DNA from: CAVQNQ01 sp963714205
Lineage (GTDB): Bacteria; Acidobacteriota; Terriglobia; Bryobacterales; Bryobacteraceae
Reading direction: 5' to 3'
DNA: 64,000 nucleotides
Assembly (NCBI GenBank): GCA_963714205.1
Contig: CAVQNQ010000004.1
Coordinates: 248,001 to 312,000, forward strand
A program made the position numbers and the translations under genes. Positions 1 to 9,303 of this stretch are shown here, piece after piece (position 1 is the first letter of the stretch; the number at the start of each line of letters is the position of its first letter). Under the pieces are notes generated by a model, which was not told the origin of the DNA, searched no databases, and was given only the letters and a program-made list of their open reading frames with translations.

Positions 1-284
1 CGGACTGCATCGTGCTCGACATCATGATGCCGCACGCCACCGAAGGGTTTCACTTCGTGTGGCGGCTGCGGCAGCGGGAAGAGGCTTACTTCAAGAGTGT
101 CCCCATTATTGTGTTCAGCGCGATCCACGAGAAGACCGATTTGCGTTTTTACCCCGACTCAGCCGACGGCACATACCAGGCCGGCGAGTACCTGCCGGTC
201 CAGGACTTCATCGATAAGCCCGTCGACCCGACGCTGCTGCTCGAACGGATCGATCGGGCGCTCCGGCTCAAGGCGCGCGCATGA
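1..284 (+). CDS. Response regulator receiver domain, 5' end outside window
   Basis: The C-terminal two thirds of a CheY-like receiver domain are visible; the reading frame is open from base 3. The phosphoacceptor aspartate lies in VLDIMMP (base 18), followed by a long insertion typical of receivers that sense extra input (HEKTDLRFYPDSADG) and the conserved lysine in FIDKP near base 215. There is no output domain before the stop, so it is a stand-alone receiver. A sensor kinase starts 50 bases downstream and another receiver follows it, so the three are probably one phosphorelay. The N-terminal acidic pocket is not in the window. Confidence 0.85.
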   Translation, partial: DCIVLDIMMPHATEGFHFVWRLRQREEAYFKSVPIIVFSAIHEKTDLRFYPDSADGTYQAGEYLPVQDFIDKPVDPTLLLERIDRALRLKARA

Positions 285-334
285 CGGCCTCCGGCAGTGC
301 GAATCCGGTCTAGTGACCACGCGCCCGTGGTGGA

Positions 335-1867
335 GTGGCAGAGTTGACGGATATCGGCGAGTTTCGCGCATCAAGCGACCTGGAGCGGCGAACCCTTTGG
401 TTCATCAAGCTGCGGTGGCTGGCCGGGGCCGGCGTCGTCTGCACGACGGTAATGGCGCGCGTCCTGAAGGGGCCGGATGCGCCGGTAGGGCCTATCCTGG
501 CTCTTGGCAGCGGCCTCCTCGTCTACAACGCTATTCTTTTCTTTGTGGGGAGGCGCCTGTTCGCGAAACCTGCGAAAGGCGACTGGGGCAGCGCCCATCC
601 GTTTGCGCGCCTGGCGGCGCCGCGCACGCTTTTCGGCCTTGGCGATGACGCGGGAGTGGCCCGAGCAGCGTTCTTCGCATTCGTGCAGATTACGCTCGAT
701 TTCCTGTTTCTTGCGGTGCTGCTCCATTTTTGCGGCGGCGTGACCAGTCCTTTTTCGGTCTTTTTTGTTTTTCACGTCGTTCTCGCCAGTATTCTGCTGT
801 CCCGGCGCGGCACATATTTTCAAGCTGCGTTGGGTTTTTTGTTTTTTGCCGTGGTCGTGTTGTCCGAGTACTTCGGCCTCATCGGGCATCGGCCGCTCGC
901 TTGGGGCTGGCCGCCCGATGCCTACCGCAAGGCCAGCGTCGCGGCAACCAGTCTCGTGGTTCTTGGCGCGACACTCTACCTGGCGGCGTACCTGTGCAGC
1001 GCCATCGCCGTGGAACTGCGTTCGCGCCTGCGCGCCAACGTGCTCCTTTCGCGGCAGATTGCCGACGACAAACGGCGCCTGGAGGCCGCCTTTGCAACGC
1101 TGCGGGAGAGCGAGCGCGCCAAATCGCAATACATGCGGAAAGTGGCGCACGAACTGCGCGGCCCGCTGGGAACGATCGAGACCGCGCTCAAGGTGCTGTT
1201 ACAAGGAATGGCCGGCGGCCTCAGTGAACCGTCCCGCGAGTTGATCGGCCGGGCCCAGCGCCGCGCCGGCGAGCTTGCGGCGGTTACTCACGACTTGCTG
1301 CTGCTGGCGCGTGCGCGCGAGGCGGCAGTCGAGGGCGCGCAAGCTCCGGTTGCACTCGGCGCGCTGGTTGCGGAGGTGATTGAAGACTTCCGGGAAGCCG
1401 CCGGACGCAAAGGGGTGACGCTCTCGGCCCGTATCGCTTCCGAAGAGGTCGTCCTTGGAGATCCAGTCGCCCTTCGCCAACTGGTGGCAAATCTCGTCGA
1501 GAATGGAGTTCGTTACACGGGATCGGGGGGATCCGTCACCGTGAGCCAGCATTTGCATGGCGAAAGCCCGGTCGTACAGGTGGAAGATACCGGCATCGGA
1601 ATCGCGGCTGAGGATCTTCCGAGAATCTTCGAGGAGTTCTACCGGGCGGCCAATGCCAGAGAGTACGCGGAACAAGGGACCGGCCTGGGACTTGCGATCG
1701 TCAAAGAGATCGCGGAACGCCATGGTGGAGGCGTCGCCGTCGAGAGCGAACCGGGCCGGGGAACGCGATTCACCGTGAAGCTGCCAGCCCGCCCGGCTTG
1801 CAAATCGCCCTTGACGCACGGCGAAGACGGTCCCATAATTGAGCAGTCGAGCGCTAGATCGTTATGA
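335..1867 (+). CDS. Membrane sensor histidine kinase
   Basis: The N-terminal half (residues about 25-235) holds roughly six hydrophobic segments, including LVVLGATLYLAAYLCSAIA, so the input domain is an integral membrane module without a recognised ligand fold. A HisKA domain follows with the phosphoacceptor H272 in AHELRGPLG, then an HATPase domain with N390 in the N box (NLVENGVRYT), DTGIGI and GTGLGLAI. All catalytic boxes look intact. The start is uncertain: GTG at 335 is the longest choice, but TTG at 344 has GGAG eight bases upstream. It lies between two receiver proteins, its likely partners. Confidence 0.9.
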   Translation: MAELTDIGEFRASSDLERRTLWFIKLRWLAGAGVVCTTVMARVLKGPDAPVGPILALGSGLLVYNAILFFVGRRLFAKPAKGDWGSAHPFARLAAPRTLFGLGDDAGVARAAFFAFVQITLDFLFLAVLLHFCGGVTSPFSVFFVFHVVLASILLSRRGTYFQAALGFLFFAVVVLSEYFGLIGHRPLAWGWPPDAYRKASVAATSLVVLGATLYLAAYLCSAIAVELRSRLRANVLLSRQIADDKRRLEAAFATLRESERAKSQYMRKVAHELRGPLGTIETALKVLLQGMAGGLSEPSRELIGRAQRRAGELAAVTHDLLLLARAREAAVEGAQAPVALGALVAEVIEDFREAAGRKGVTLSARIASEEVVLGDPVALRQLVANLVENGVRYTGSGGSVTVSQHLHGESPVVQVEDTGIGIAAEDLPRIFEEFYRAANAREYAEQGTGLGLAIVKEIAERHGGGVAVESEPGRGTRFTVKLPARPACKSPLTHGEDGPIIEQSSARSL

Positions 1868-2148
1868 TCGCCAGCCTCACTATCGCGCCTTCCTGCTTGA
1901 TCCCGCTGAGATTAGAAGCGGGAAGAAGAGGGATCGCTTGCCTGAAGTCCCGTTGGACGGGGCGTGTTCCTGGTTGGGGACTTCGGGCAACCCTTCGCCG
2001 TGGGCCGTCAGCGGTCCACATCGCTCTGCCCGTCATCTGGGAAGAGTCGGCCCAATAACCGCGCCGGGTGCTCTCCCAGGATAGCTTTCGCAGACGCCTG
2101 CCGCGCCTCGCGTGACCGTGGCAAAACAAGCAATTCTGGAGATTGGGT

Positions 2149-2601
2149 ATGACGAGCGCAGGAAATCGAATCCTGATCATTGACAACGACGCTCATTTCG
2201 CAGATGGCGTCGCGTCTTTCCTCACGGCCAGGCAGTTTACCGTCTTTCGGGCGGAGACCGGCCGAGAGGGAGTGGAACTGGCCCAAGCGGAGCGGCCAGA
2301 TTTGATCCTCATGGACATAGTTATGGACGAAAGGACCGAGGGGTTTTCAGCCATCCAGGAGATACGCCGCACGGAGGGACTGAAGGGCGTCCCGATATTC
2401 ATTCTAAGCTCGAATTGCGTGAATCTCCCGGATTTTGAGACTCCGGGCGGCACCTGGCTGGCGCACGACCTTTTCCTCCAGAAACCGCTGCGCTTGACTC
2501 AGTTGCTGGACAAGATCCGGAGCACGTTGGCAAGATTGGATGAGGACGCGCGCGCCGGGAGTCACGGCTTTGCTTCCACCGCGGCGGTTTATAAAGGATA
2601 A
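2149..2601 (+). CDS. Stand-alone response regulator receiver
   Basis: A 150-residue CheY-like protein: acidic pocket in ILIIDNDAH, phosphoacceptor D56 in LILMDIVMD, and the conserved lysine in LFLQKPLRL. The insertion after the phosphorylation site (ERTEGFSAIQEIRR) resembles that of the receiver at the left edge of the window. There is no DNA-binding output domain; the C-terminal 20 residues look disordered. The start is the ATG at 2149, with GGAG seven bases upstream, rather than the in-frame TTG at 2143. It probably takes phosphate from the kinase encoded just upstream. Confidence 0.88.
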   Translation: MTSAGNRILIIDNDAHFADGVASFLTARQFTVFRAETGREGVELAQAERPDLILMDIVMDERTEGFSAIQEIRRTEGLKGVPIFILSSNCVNLPDFETPGGTWLAHDLFLQKPLRLTQLLDKIRSTLARLDEDARAGSHGFASTAAVYKG

Positions 2602-2652
2602 GCCGGACCGTAGCATCCGGTTATGCTGAAAACCTGATGCCGGCCATCTGCA

Positions 2653-2748
2653 TCAAGCCGAGAGATTCTTCTTCCTCAATTCGCCAATGACTGCACCACC
2701 AAGCAGCATAGAGAAGAACCCGACGACGAAAATGACCGCAAAGATGCC
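2653..2748 (-). other. In-frame transmembrane extension after the TAA of the H1-like gene
   Basis: Directly behind the TAA at 2749-2751, with no frame change, 31 codons read GIFAVIFVVGFFSMLLGG, then AVIGELRKKNLSA, then TGA. This is a textbook single membrane helix followed by a positively charged tail. No good internal start codon with a ribosome-binding site is visible; one ATG lies in the middle of the helix. It could be a read-through extension, the end of the gene cut off by a point mutation, or chance. The hydrophobic run makes chance less likely. Confidence 0.45.
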
Positions 2749-3255
2749 TTACTGAGCGGCGGCTTCCGCCCCAGCCGGAGCGGCAGGCGTAGCCCTTTTC
2801 CGTGGGCGCTTGGCAGCCGTCTTCCTTGTGACCCTTGCCGGCGGAGCCTTTTTCGCTGCTTTCCTCGTAGCAGGTTTCTTGGCGGCGGCTTTCTCCTGTC
2901 CCGCCTTGGCCGCTCTGAGTGCCGCCCATCGTTTCTTGGTGGCGGCGATGATTGCCTTCCTGCCAGCCGCCGAGAGCTTCCGTTTGGGCTTGGGAGTCTC
3001 CTGGGCTGGCGGTTCAGTCACCTTCTTTGCTTCCGCCCATCTCTTGCGTTGCGCCTCGGCGATGCGAGCACGAGCGGCGGCACTAAGTTTCCGTCGTTTG
3101 AGTTTTGGGGTCTCAGGCGTGGCGGGCGCTTCCGTTCGACCGCCGGGTAGTAGGGCGCGAAGCTCGGCGATCCTTTGATCTATGCGGGCCTTTTGCGATT
3201 CGTAGCCTTCAACGGCAGCGGCTATCAGGTCGGGTGTCAGTCTTGGTGTTGGCAT
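2749..3255 (-). CDS. Histone H1-like Lys/Ala-rich protein
   Basis: 168 residues. The N-terminal 40 residues form a predicted helix pair (ESQKARIDQRIAELRALL). Two copies of a basic motif follow: KLSAAARARIAEAQRKRWA near residue 56 and KLSAAGRKAIIAATKKRWA near residue 93. The C-terminal 50 residues are almost only Ala, Lys, Arg, Pro and Thr, as in the tails of histone H1 and bacterial H1-like proteins. A nucleoid or DNA-binding role is inferred from composition. The TAA stop is followed in the same frame by 31 sense codons encoding a membrane helix and a basic tail (see 2653-2748). The gene is monocistronic, with a divergent gap to the next gene. Confidence 0.8.
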   Translation of the reverse strand: MPTPRLTPDLIAAAVEGYESQKARIDQRIAELRALLPGGRTEAPATPETPKLKRRKLSAAARARIAEAQRKRWAEAKKVTEPPAQETPKPKRKLSAAGRKAIIAATKKRWAALRAAKAGQEKAAAKKPATRKAAKKAPPARVTRKTAAKRPRKRATPAAPAGAEAAAQ

Positions 3256-3517
3256 GAGAACTGTTCCTTACATAGTGACACAGAAATATTTGGGGCAGTG
3301 ATTTCGAGATTCACGCGATCTGCTGCCAGGCCAGTTCGGCGTCGGTTGACCTGCTGTATGTCAGCAATGCGCGTTTCCCGGCAAGTTGACGCGGGGCAGC
3401 CCAGGTTCCGGTTAGCGCGTAACACGCTGGGCATTGGGCCCCCCGGGTGAGATTTGCGGGTTGACGCTCCTGCTATTCATCGCTGATTCCTCGATCCGCG
3501 AGAGCTATACTTCAGCC

Positions 3518-4328
3518 ATGACGCAACGGAGAGCTGTACTGTTTTGGCTGCTCCTTGTGCCGCTGTCGTGGTGGCTGACTCATGCCCTCGGCTACCTTGT
3601 CCACGAGTACGCACACTCCTTCAGCGCCTGGGCTGTGGGCTACAAGGCGGACCCGTTGGCGTTGAACTACGGGCCTTTGACTCTGGGGAATGCGGCCTTC
3701 CTTCTCGACGTCGACGAGAACGTTCAGTATGGTCCGATGTTCGCGGCAGGCAAAGGCTACCTCGCATCGCTGGTTGCAGTGGCGGGAGTGCTGTTCGGCA
3801 ACGGATTTCTCTATGTCGGTGCGAGGAGGTTCTACTCGCAGGCCATGCAGAGACGCCGTGACGTGCTAGTGCTTTTCGCTCTGATGCTGTGCCTTATGAA
3901 CGTGGGGAACTTCCTGTGCTACGTACCGGTCAGGACTTTTGCTACACACGCAGACATGGCCACACTCGAAAAGGGGCTACACGCGTCACCCTGGTGGATC
4001 ATAACAGTGCTCGGTATCCCCTTCGCCATCGCGATTTGGCATTACTTCGCAAAGCTGCTGCCCGATGCCTGCGGCTTTTTCTTTGGCGGCAACCGGATTC
4101 CACAAGTCGCTCTGGTTACCGTGGAGCTCGTTCACCGTGTTTGTCTTCCCATTTGGGGCCGTCGGAGTGCGCGGATATGGCACGACATCGCACTGGATAT
4201 CGACCTTATCGGCATGCGTGCTGTTTCCTGTTGTGGTGATTCTCTGCTGGCCGCGCAGGCCAGGGCACGAGAAAAGATACGATCTGAAACAGAGCCCGGC
4301 AAGCGGATCTTCCCGATTTGCAGTATGA
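3518..4328 (+). CDS. Polytopic membrane protein with HExxH motif (M50-like), one frameshift
   Basis: The first segment (residues 1-22) is hydrophobic and runs into YLVHEYAHSFSAW, an HExxH zinc-site motif placed at a membrane helix as in M50 site-2 proteases. At least four more hydrophobic segments follow. Around 4120 the hydrophobic pattern moves one base over: the first frame turns into a Arg/Cys-rich non-membrane tail running to 4417, whereas the +1 frame continues with FTVFVFPFGAVGV and LSACVLFPVVVILCW and stops at 4328. Restoring the frame also removes an overlap with the convergent neighbour. The second motif of M50 proteases (NxxPxxxLDG) is not evident, so protease activity is not certain. 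Confidence 0.6.
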
Positions 4329-4363
4329 CGCCCAATGCGCGCTATTCGGAAGCCCGCCCGACC

Positions 4364-5043
4364 TTACCACACGCCCGGAACCAGTCGGTAGAGTGTCCGG
4401 GTGCAGTACTCCTGTAGCCCGGCAGTTCGCGCCACAGGGCGCCGTCTTCCAGCACCGTACGGACAATGAAGGTGGCCATCAGCATCGTGATCGGCGCGAA
4501 ACTCCATGCCGAGCCGAGAATCAGCGGCCACCCCAGCAGCACCAGCAGCAGCCCGGCATACATGGGGTGACGCACGACGCGATACGGTCCCGTGGTGATG
4601 ACGTGATGGCCAACCTCGCTCGCAATGCGGACCTGCCTTTCGAGGAAGGGATTCTCGGCGATCGCCAGGTAAATGGGAACGAATCCCAGCAACTCCAGCG
4701 CGATGCCAGGCCATACCCAGGCCGCGCTGAGTTGCGACCAGCCGTAGCGGACGTCGAGGCCGGCCACCGCGTAAAAGCTGAGGAAGCCGATAAACGCCGC
4801 GACGACCACGAATCTCTCGAATCCCTTGACGCCCGGTTGCGGCTCCAGCCGCCGGCGCATCAGTTCCGGGTTTCTGCGCCGCATTACGGCGAAGCTCACC
4901 CCGGCGATAAGCAGCATTGAGCCGACGAAAAGCCAGCCGCGCCACCAATCCAGGCGGCCCGCGAAAGCAAATGGCGGCAGGAAAAGGAGCGCGCGGCATA
5001 TAGCCCGGAGCGCCAGCTTCCAACTTAGGGCCTGTGCCGACAT
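4364..5043 (-). CDS. Isoprenylcysteine carboxylmethyltransferase-like membrane protein, one frameshift
   Basis: Four to five membrane segments and the signature TTGPYRVVRHPMYAGLLL place it in the ICMT/phospholipid-methyltransferase-like family of SAM-dependent membrane methyltransferases. The family's usual C-terminal end follows ELPGY but in another frame: one missing base near 4413 separates LWRELPGY from QEYCTRTLYRLVPGVW and the stop at 4364. Without the correction the frame runs on to 4342 with unrelated sequence. The start is the ATG at 5043 (MSAQALSWKLAL), preceded by AGAAGG; an upstream in-frame start at 5124 adds a non-conserved Cys-rich stretch. The substrate is unknown. Confidence 0.75.
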
Positions 5044-5748
5044 TGGAAAACCTGCCTTCTCATTCGTAGTTTCCCTCGAATCGCACACTCCGCAACTGAT
5101 GGGATCGGCGCACACATCGTGCACCGGCGAGAATGCAGGTAGGGGACCGCCGAAACGATATCGCAGCAGGCGCTTCCTGTTCTGGTGCCTAGCGGCAAAT
5201 CAGCGAGGGTGACTCCCCCGCGACCGAAGATTATGAGTCCGGCATCGCAGCGCTGTGGGTATCCGGAAGCACCTTCTGTTCAAGAGCTCGCGGCCTGGCG
5301 CGAAGTCCGGTTCTAGTCGACCACACCAGGGTTCGCCCGCGATATCCGGATTGACCCACGGAGGCCGTATCGGGAGAGTCGAAGTAAATCGGCGGCGTCC
5401 CGGCACCGCAGTTGTGTCTGAGGGATCGCTTCCGCGATGGAGCTTGGGCAACCACTGCGGCCATACCCTTCCACAGTCTGCCTGGCCGGTGTAGATCTCG
5501 GCACTAATCCGAGCACGCCGCCCCCGGAGTCGAACGGCACGACGAGCCGTAGGAACTGTACGGTGAACGCGCCGCCCTCCGGCACGATGCCTAAGACACC
5601 GGCTGGTTCGCCGATGAACGCCGCGGAACCCGCGGCGCCTGGCGCGCGTAGCTATTCAGAGTAGAGAATCCGTTATAGCGCCCGTCCATCGGCGACCAGC
5701 CGCGGCGAGAGCCCGCGCGGCACGAGGACCGGAGAAAGGCCGCAACCT
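5044..5748 (+). other. Gene-poor stretch, 0.7 kb
   Basis: Short open frames exist on both strands, but none has a recognisable domain, consistent codon use or a ribosome-binding site. I see no repeats or RNA gene. The last 50 bases should hold the promoter of the flavoprotein at 5749. Confidence 0.4.
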
Positions 5749-7263
5749 ATGTCAAGTGAAGCCAGGGCAAGCGAATCCAAGAAGATCCTCATCATTGGCG
5801 GAGGCATCGCGGGCCTCTGCACGGGCGTGTACGCCCGCAAATGCGGCTACCAGGCCGAAGTGCTGGAGATGAATACCTTGCCCGGCGGCCTGGCGATGAG
5901 CTGGCGACGGGGCGAGTACACCTTCGAGACCTGCCTGCACTGGCTGGTCGGCTCCAAGCCGGGTGCCGATTTGCGCGACTACTGGGAGGAGCTATTTGAC
6001 ATCTCGGCGCTGCGCTTTGTCGATCCCGAGGAGGTAGCGCGCATCGAGACCGAGAGCGGCGACAGCCTCGCTATCCCCACAGATCCCGACCGGCTAGAGG
6101 CTACGCTGCTCGCGCGCTCGCCAGCCGATGCCAAGGCGATCCGCGCCTTTGTCGGCGACGTGCGCCGGCTGGGGCGATTCCGAATGCCCTATCCCGACCA
6201 GAGCTGGGTCGCCCAGGCCGGCATCCTGCTCCGCGACCTGCCGATCTTCCCGACACTGAGTCGCGTCTCCAAGATGACGTGCGAGCAGTACGGCGCGCGA
6301 TTTCAGGACCCGCTGATCCGCGCCTACTTCGGCCGAGGCGAGCTGGCGCAGCTCTCGGCCGTCGCCGTGGTCTTATCGCTGGCATGGATGAGCGTGCGGA
6401 ACGCCGGCTATGCCATCGGCGGCGCGCAGGCGATCATCCGCCCGATCGAGAAGCGCCTTAGGGAACTCGGCGGCAGCATCCGCTATTGCGCGCGAGTCGA
6501 GCGCATTTTGGTGGAAAACGGCACCGCCGTAGGCGTCCAACTGGCCGGCGGGGAGACGTTGCGGGGAGATTGGGTCATCTCCGCCGCGGACGGGCATACG
6601 ACGCTGAATGAAATGCTGGGAGGCGCGTACACCAGTCCGCAGCTCAAGACCGCGTACGAGAAGAACGCTCTGTTTCCCTCCTACCTCCAGGTCTCGCTCG
6701 GTGTGGGCATGGATCTCGGCCACATGCCGCACTTCCTGACTTACCTGTTGGACGCGCCGCTCCGAATCGACCCCAAGACGACCGTCGATCTGATCAACTT
6801 ACGTTTTTTCCACTTCGATCCGACCTTCGCCCCGGCGGGCAAGACCGCTGTCATCTGCTTCCTGCCCACCTACAACGACTCGTATTGGGACGATCAGCGT
6901 AAGGGCGATATGCTGGCCTACCGCGCCGAGAAACAGGGCGTGGCGGAGGCGGTGCTCGAGCGGCTGGAGCGGCGCGTTCCCGGCCTTCGGTCGGCCGTCG
7001 AAACCGTCGACGTCTCCAGCCCGGCGACGGTCCTTCGCTTTACCGGCAACTGGAAAGGGAGCATGGAGGGCTGGCTGCTGACGCCCGCCATCGGATTCCG
7101 TCCGCTGCCCAACAAGCTTCCCGGCCTGCGGCGCTTTCGGATGGTCGGCCAGTGGGTGATGCCCGGAGGTGGATTGCCGTGCGGCCCCTTGAGCGCACGC
7201 CCCACCCTCAAGGAGGTCTGCCGCGAGGACGGCGTCCCCTTTACGCTGGGGAAGAGGAGTTGA
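5749..7263 (+). CDS. Carotenoid desaturase/isomerase-like FAD-dependent oxidoreductase
   Basis: 504 residues. A Rossmann dinucleotide-binding site starts at residue 13 (ILIIGGGIAGLCTGVYARKCG), followed by NTLPGGLAMSW, the usual second contact of the CrtI/CrtH/NAD(P)-binding amine-oxidase-like superfamily. Near the C-terminus, FRMVGQWVMPGGGLPCG is the family's FAD-contacting end block. In this family such proteins desaturate or isomerise polyenes or saturate prenyl chains; the exact substrate cannot be told from sequence. There are no carotenoid synthesis genes beside it, so it appears to be a lone gene. Confidence 0.8.
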   Translation: MSSEARASESKKILIIGGGIAGLCTGVYARKCGYQAEVLEMNTLPGGLAMSWRRGEYTFETCLHWLVGSKPGADLRDYWEELFDISALRFVDPEEVARIETESGDSLAIPTDPDRLEATLLARSPADAKAIRAFVGDVRRLGRFRMPYPDQSWVAQAGILLRDLPIFPTLSRVSKMTCEQYGARFQDPLIRAYFGRGELAQLSAVAVVLSLAWMSVRNAGYAIGGAQAIIRPIEKRLRELGGSIRYCARVERILVENGTAVGVQLAGGETLRGDWVISAADGHTTLNEMLGGAYTSPQLKTAYEKNALFPSYLQVSLGVGMDLGHMPHFLTYLLDAPLRIDPKTTVDLINLRFFHFDPTFAPAGKTAVICFLPTYNDSYWDDQRKGDMLAYRAEKQGVAEAVLERLERRVPGLRSAVETVDVSSPATVLRFTGNWKGSMEGWLLTPAIGFRPLPNKLPGLRRFRMVGQWVMPGGGLPCGPLSARPTLKEVCREDGVPFTLGKRS

Positions 7264-7485
7264 GCGACGGGAGTTGAGCGACGGCGCAACTGGGGAATTC
7301 GCATCCGTCGGCGCTGAGGCCGCTTCGGCGCTTTGCCACAGGCCGATGGCGGCGCCGGAGGGGTCTTTGATCGCTCCGGAGACCCTTGCCTCTCGCGAAC
7401 GCGCGGTCCTGCCGCAGCGCATCTTCGATGAAGTCGACGTCGAGATGGAGGCGGTCGCCATCGAGCGACATGCGAGACCCGAACC

Positions 7486-7875
7486 GACGACATCCGACGT
7501 TCGCCGGCGCCGCTCTCGGCAACCCTGCCGGTCGCCGCGCCGTTGGCGATCGGGACCGCCACCGCGCGGGCGGGGTGCACGGCGGCCGGCCGCGGAAGCC
7601 GCGCGAGGACTGCGTCGTGCGCACGACGGTCGCGTCCGCGGGACGCGGCGCGACGTGCGAGATCCGAAGCGCCGACATCCCCGCGTTTCGCGAGCGCCAG
7701 CCCAAAAGCCACTGCGCTGCCTGCAACAACCGTGGCAATTGCCGCGCCGTTGGCGATCGCGCCCGCCGCGGCTCGGCCGGCACGAACGGCCGCCGGCCGG
7801 GGAAGCCCATGGGTGGCCGCGCACTGCGCCGTGCGCGCGACGGCCGCGTCCTCGGGCTGCAGCGCGAACCGGCCG
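7486..7875 (+). repeat. GC-rich two-hairpin repeat, two tandem units
   Basis: Two units about 207 bases apart. Each has box A (GCGCCGTTGGCGA, a degenerate GCCGCC/GGCGGC hairpin, then GGCGGCCGGCC) and box B, which in the first unit holds the perfect hairpin CGCGTCCGCGGGACGCG followed by CGACGTGCGAGATCCGAA. The spacers between boxes differ. The array ends abruptly at a transposase remnant. All six frames stay open only because of the extreme GC content; none looks coding. Confidence 0.75.
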
Positions 7876-7881
7876 CTGGGC

Positions 7882-8253
7882 AAAGAACATGATTTGGCGG
7901 CGATCCTGAGCTACGTCGAACAGCGGCAGGTAACCAACGACTACACCATCCGATGGGACGCCAAGTTCTATCAGATCGACCGACGGGACATGCGGCCCGG
8001 ACTGCGCAAGGCCTGGGTGCGCGTCGAGCAACGCTTGGATGGGATCATCGCCGTGCGATTCCAGGATCAGTACGTGCGCGTGCGCCGATGCGCTCAACCG
8101 ATCCGCGAATTGCAGCCGCCCTATGCCGTCGCGGCGAAACCGCCCAAACAGGCCGCCAAGCCCAAGCGCAAGCCCAATTGGATGGATGACTTCTCGTTGC
8201 GGTCTGGCCCCTCTCTGCGCCAGGCGGTCAGGATGTCGAATGCGCGCAGCTGA
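7882..8253 (+). pseudogene. Integrase-type transposase (ISNCY-like), C-terminal remnant
   Basis: From KEHDLAAILSYVEQRQV through TNDYTIRWDAKFYQI to RVEQRLDGIIAVRFQDQY this is the C-terminal DNA-binding/SH3-like end of integrase-fold transposases of the ISNCY type. The catalytic DDE core is missing: upstream the frame runs into a GC-rich repeat instead of the rest of the gene. The lysine-rich tail (AKPKRKPNWMDDF) is usual for these enzymes. A pair of tandem 25-bp repeats 300 bases downstream probably marks the element end. Confidence 0.75.
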
Positions 8254-8388
8254 GCGCCGACGCCAAAACCAAAATCGAAAGGAGCGCCGGGCAAAACCGG
8301 CCCGGCGATCATCGCGTTTTATCGCCCAAGGCCTCCGCTCCTCAGAAGCTTCACCAAAGAAAGAGAGGTTTGAAAATCAAAAACAAAA

Positions 8389-8424
8389 CCCTCTGAGGGC
8401 CGCGCCACTGCCGGCCTCAGAGGG
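8389..8424. other. Strong stem-loop
   Basis: A perfect 10-bp stem, CCCTCTGAGG with CCTCAGAGGG, extended by CCG/CGG after one bulged base. It lies 135 bases beyond the transposase stop. There is no T run after it, so a rho-independent terminator is not secure; a structure belonging to the end of the insertion element is equally possible. Confidence 0.55.
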
Positions 8425-8544
8425 TCTGTCGCCGATGCTTTCTTCGGAGCCAGCTCCGTCGTCGCCTCGGCCTTGGGCATCCGCTCGGGCGCGACCCCTC
8501 GCGGACGACATCAACGTATCACGGCCTCTCCGGGGCCCAGGTCA

Positions 8545-8591
8545 GAATAGGACATTTCTACTTTGCTGGGAATAGGACATTTCTACTTTGC
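8545..8591 (+). repeat. Two tandem 22-bp direct repeats, 25-bp period
   Basis: The motif AATAGGACATTTCTACTTTG and flanking bases occur twice without mismatch at 8545-8566 and 8570-8591. Short repeated blocks of this form are found at the ends of IS21- and integrase-type insertion sequences, where transposase binds. Because a transposase C-terminal remnant lies just upstream, I read this as the surviving end of that element. Confidence 0.7.
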
Positions 8592-8826
8592 CTTGACAGA
8601 CCTGTTTGTGTGACCCCCTTTGCAAACGCCTCCGCACTGCACGGTCATACTGGGTTGTTCGCTGCGGCCGAAGGCTTGACGTCAAGCTAGCGCTTGGATC
8701 CCCCGCACTGCCCGGCTATCTTCTGTTGTGGGCTACCGCCAAACGCTGAACCCGCGGCATCATTGCGCCACGGCCTTCGCACCGGAGGTGCCGCTGTGTG
8801 GTGAACGCCAGTCCGTAAATGCCACG

Positions 8827-9013
8827 CACCAAATCGGGTGTTGAAGACGGAGTTCGAGCGACTATGCCGAGAGGCCGGGATCTTGGATTCGTCCAAGCAG
8901 CGTGATCGTTCAGCAGGCTAGCGGCCCACAACGGCCGTCGCATTCTCTCGCAACAACGAACCATCGGCGCGTCGGCTCCCCCAGCCGGCGTTCGCGCTGC
9001 CCGAGCGGCGGCG
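8827..9013 (+). repeat. Left arm of a long inverted repeat
   Basis: About 185 bases that recur, inverted, at 10567-10751. By eye there are about a dozen differences in the first 160 bases. The outer edge begins CACCAAATC and the inner edge runs into a box A hairpin of the GC-rich repeat family, here in opposite orientation to every other copy. The arms bracket 1.9 kb containing the recombinase remnant and the tandem GC units. Confidence 0.8.
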
Positions 9014-9077
9014 GGACAGTGCGGGGAGACCACCGGGCCGCCCCGCGCGCCGAATCGGGGAGGTCTCCCACGACAGA

Positions 9078-9300
9078 TCACCAAAGAGTCTCAGGGGGGA
9101 GAGTTGTTGAATAGGGCAATTCCAGGACCTTCCTGAGGGCCGGAACAGGCAAGCTGGACGCGAGGACCATCTGGCGGAGGTCGCCAGCGAGGGCCTGCAT
9201 CTCGTCGGGAGCCTGCTGGACGTGCCAGGAGGCGCCGAATTCGCCCAGTTTGGAGCTGAATAACCAACGGGAGAGCAGCTCGGGAACAAAGGCCGGCAGG
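9078..9300 (-). pseudogene. C-terminal fragment of an unrecognised protein
   Basis: On the minus strand the segment AFVPELLSRWLFSSKLGEFGASW followed by APDEMQALAGDLRQMVLASS has the composition of a genuine globular protein, unlike the surrounding GC-rich repeats. It stops at 9078. Its start is gone: at about 9300 it meets the equally 5'-truncated serine recombinase on the opposite strand, so the two broken genes are joined head to head. I do not recognise the family. Confidence 0.35.
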
Positions 9301-9303
9301 TGG

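Noticed and set aside
8260..8600. Possible rho-independent terminators after the transposase remnant
   Set aside because: Stems are strong but no T run follows; kept only as a stem-loop.
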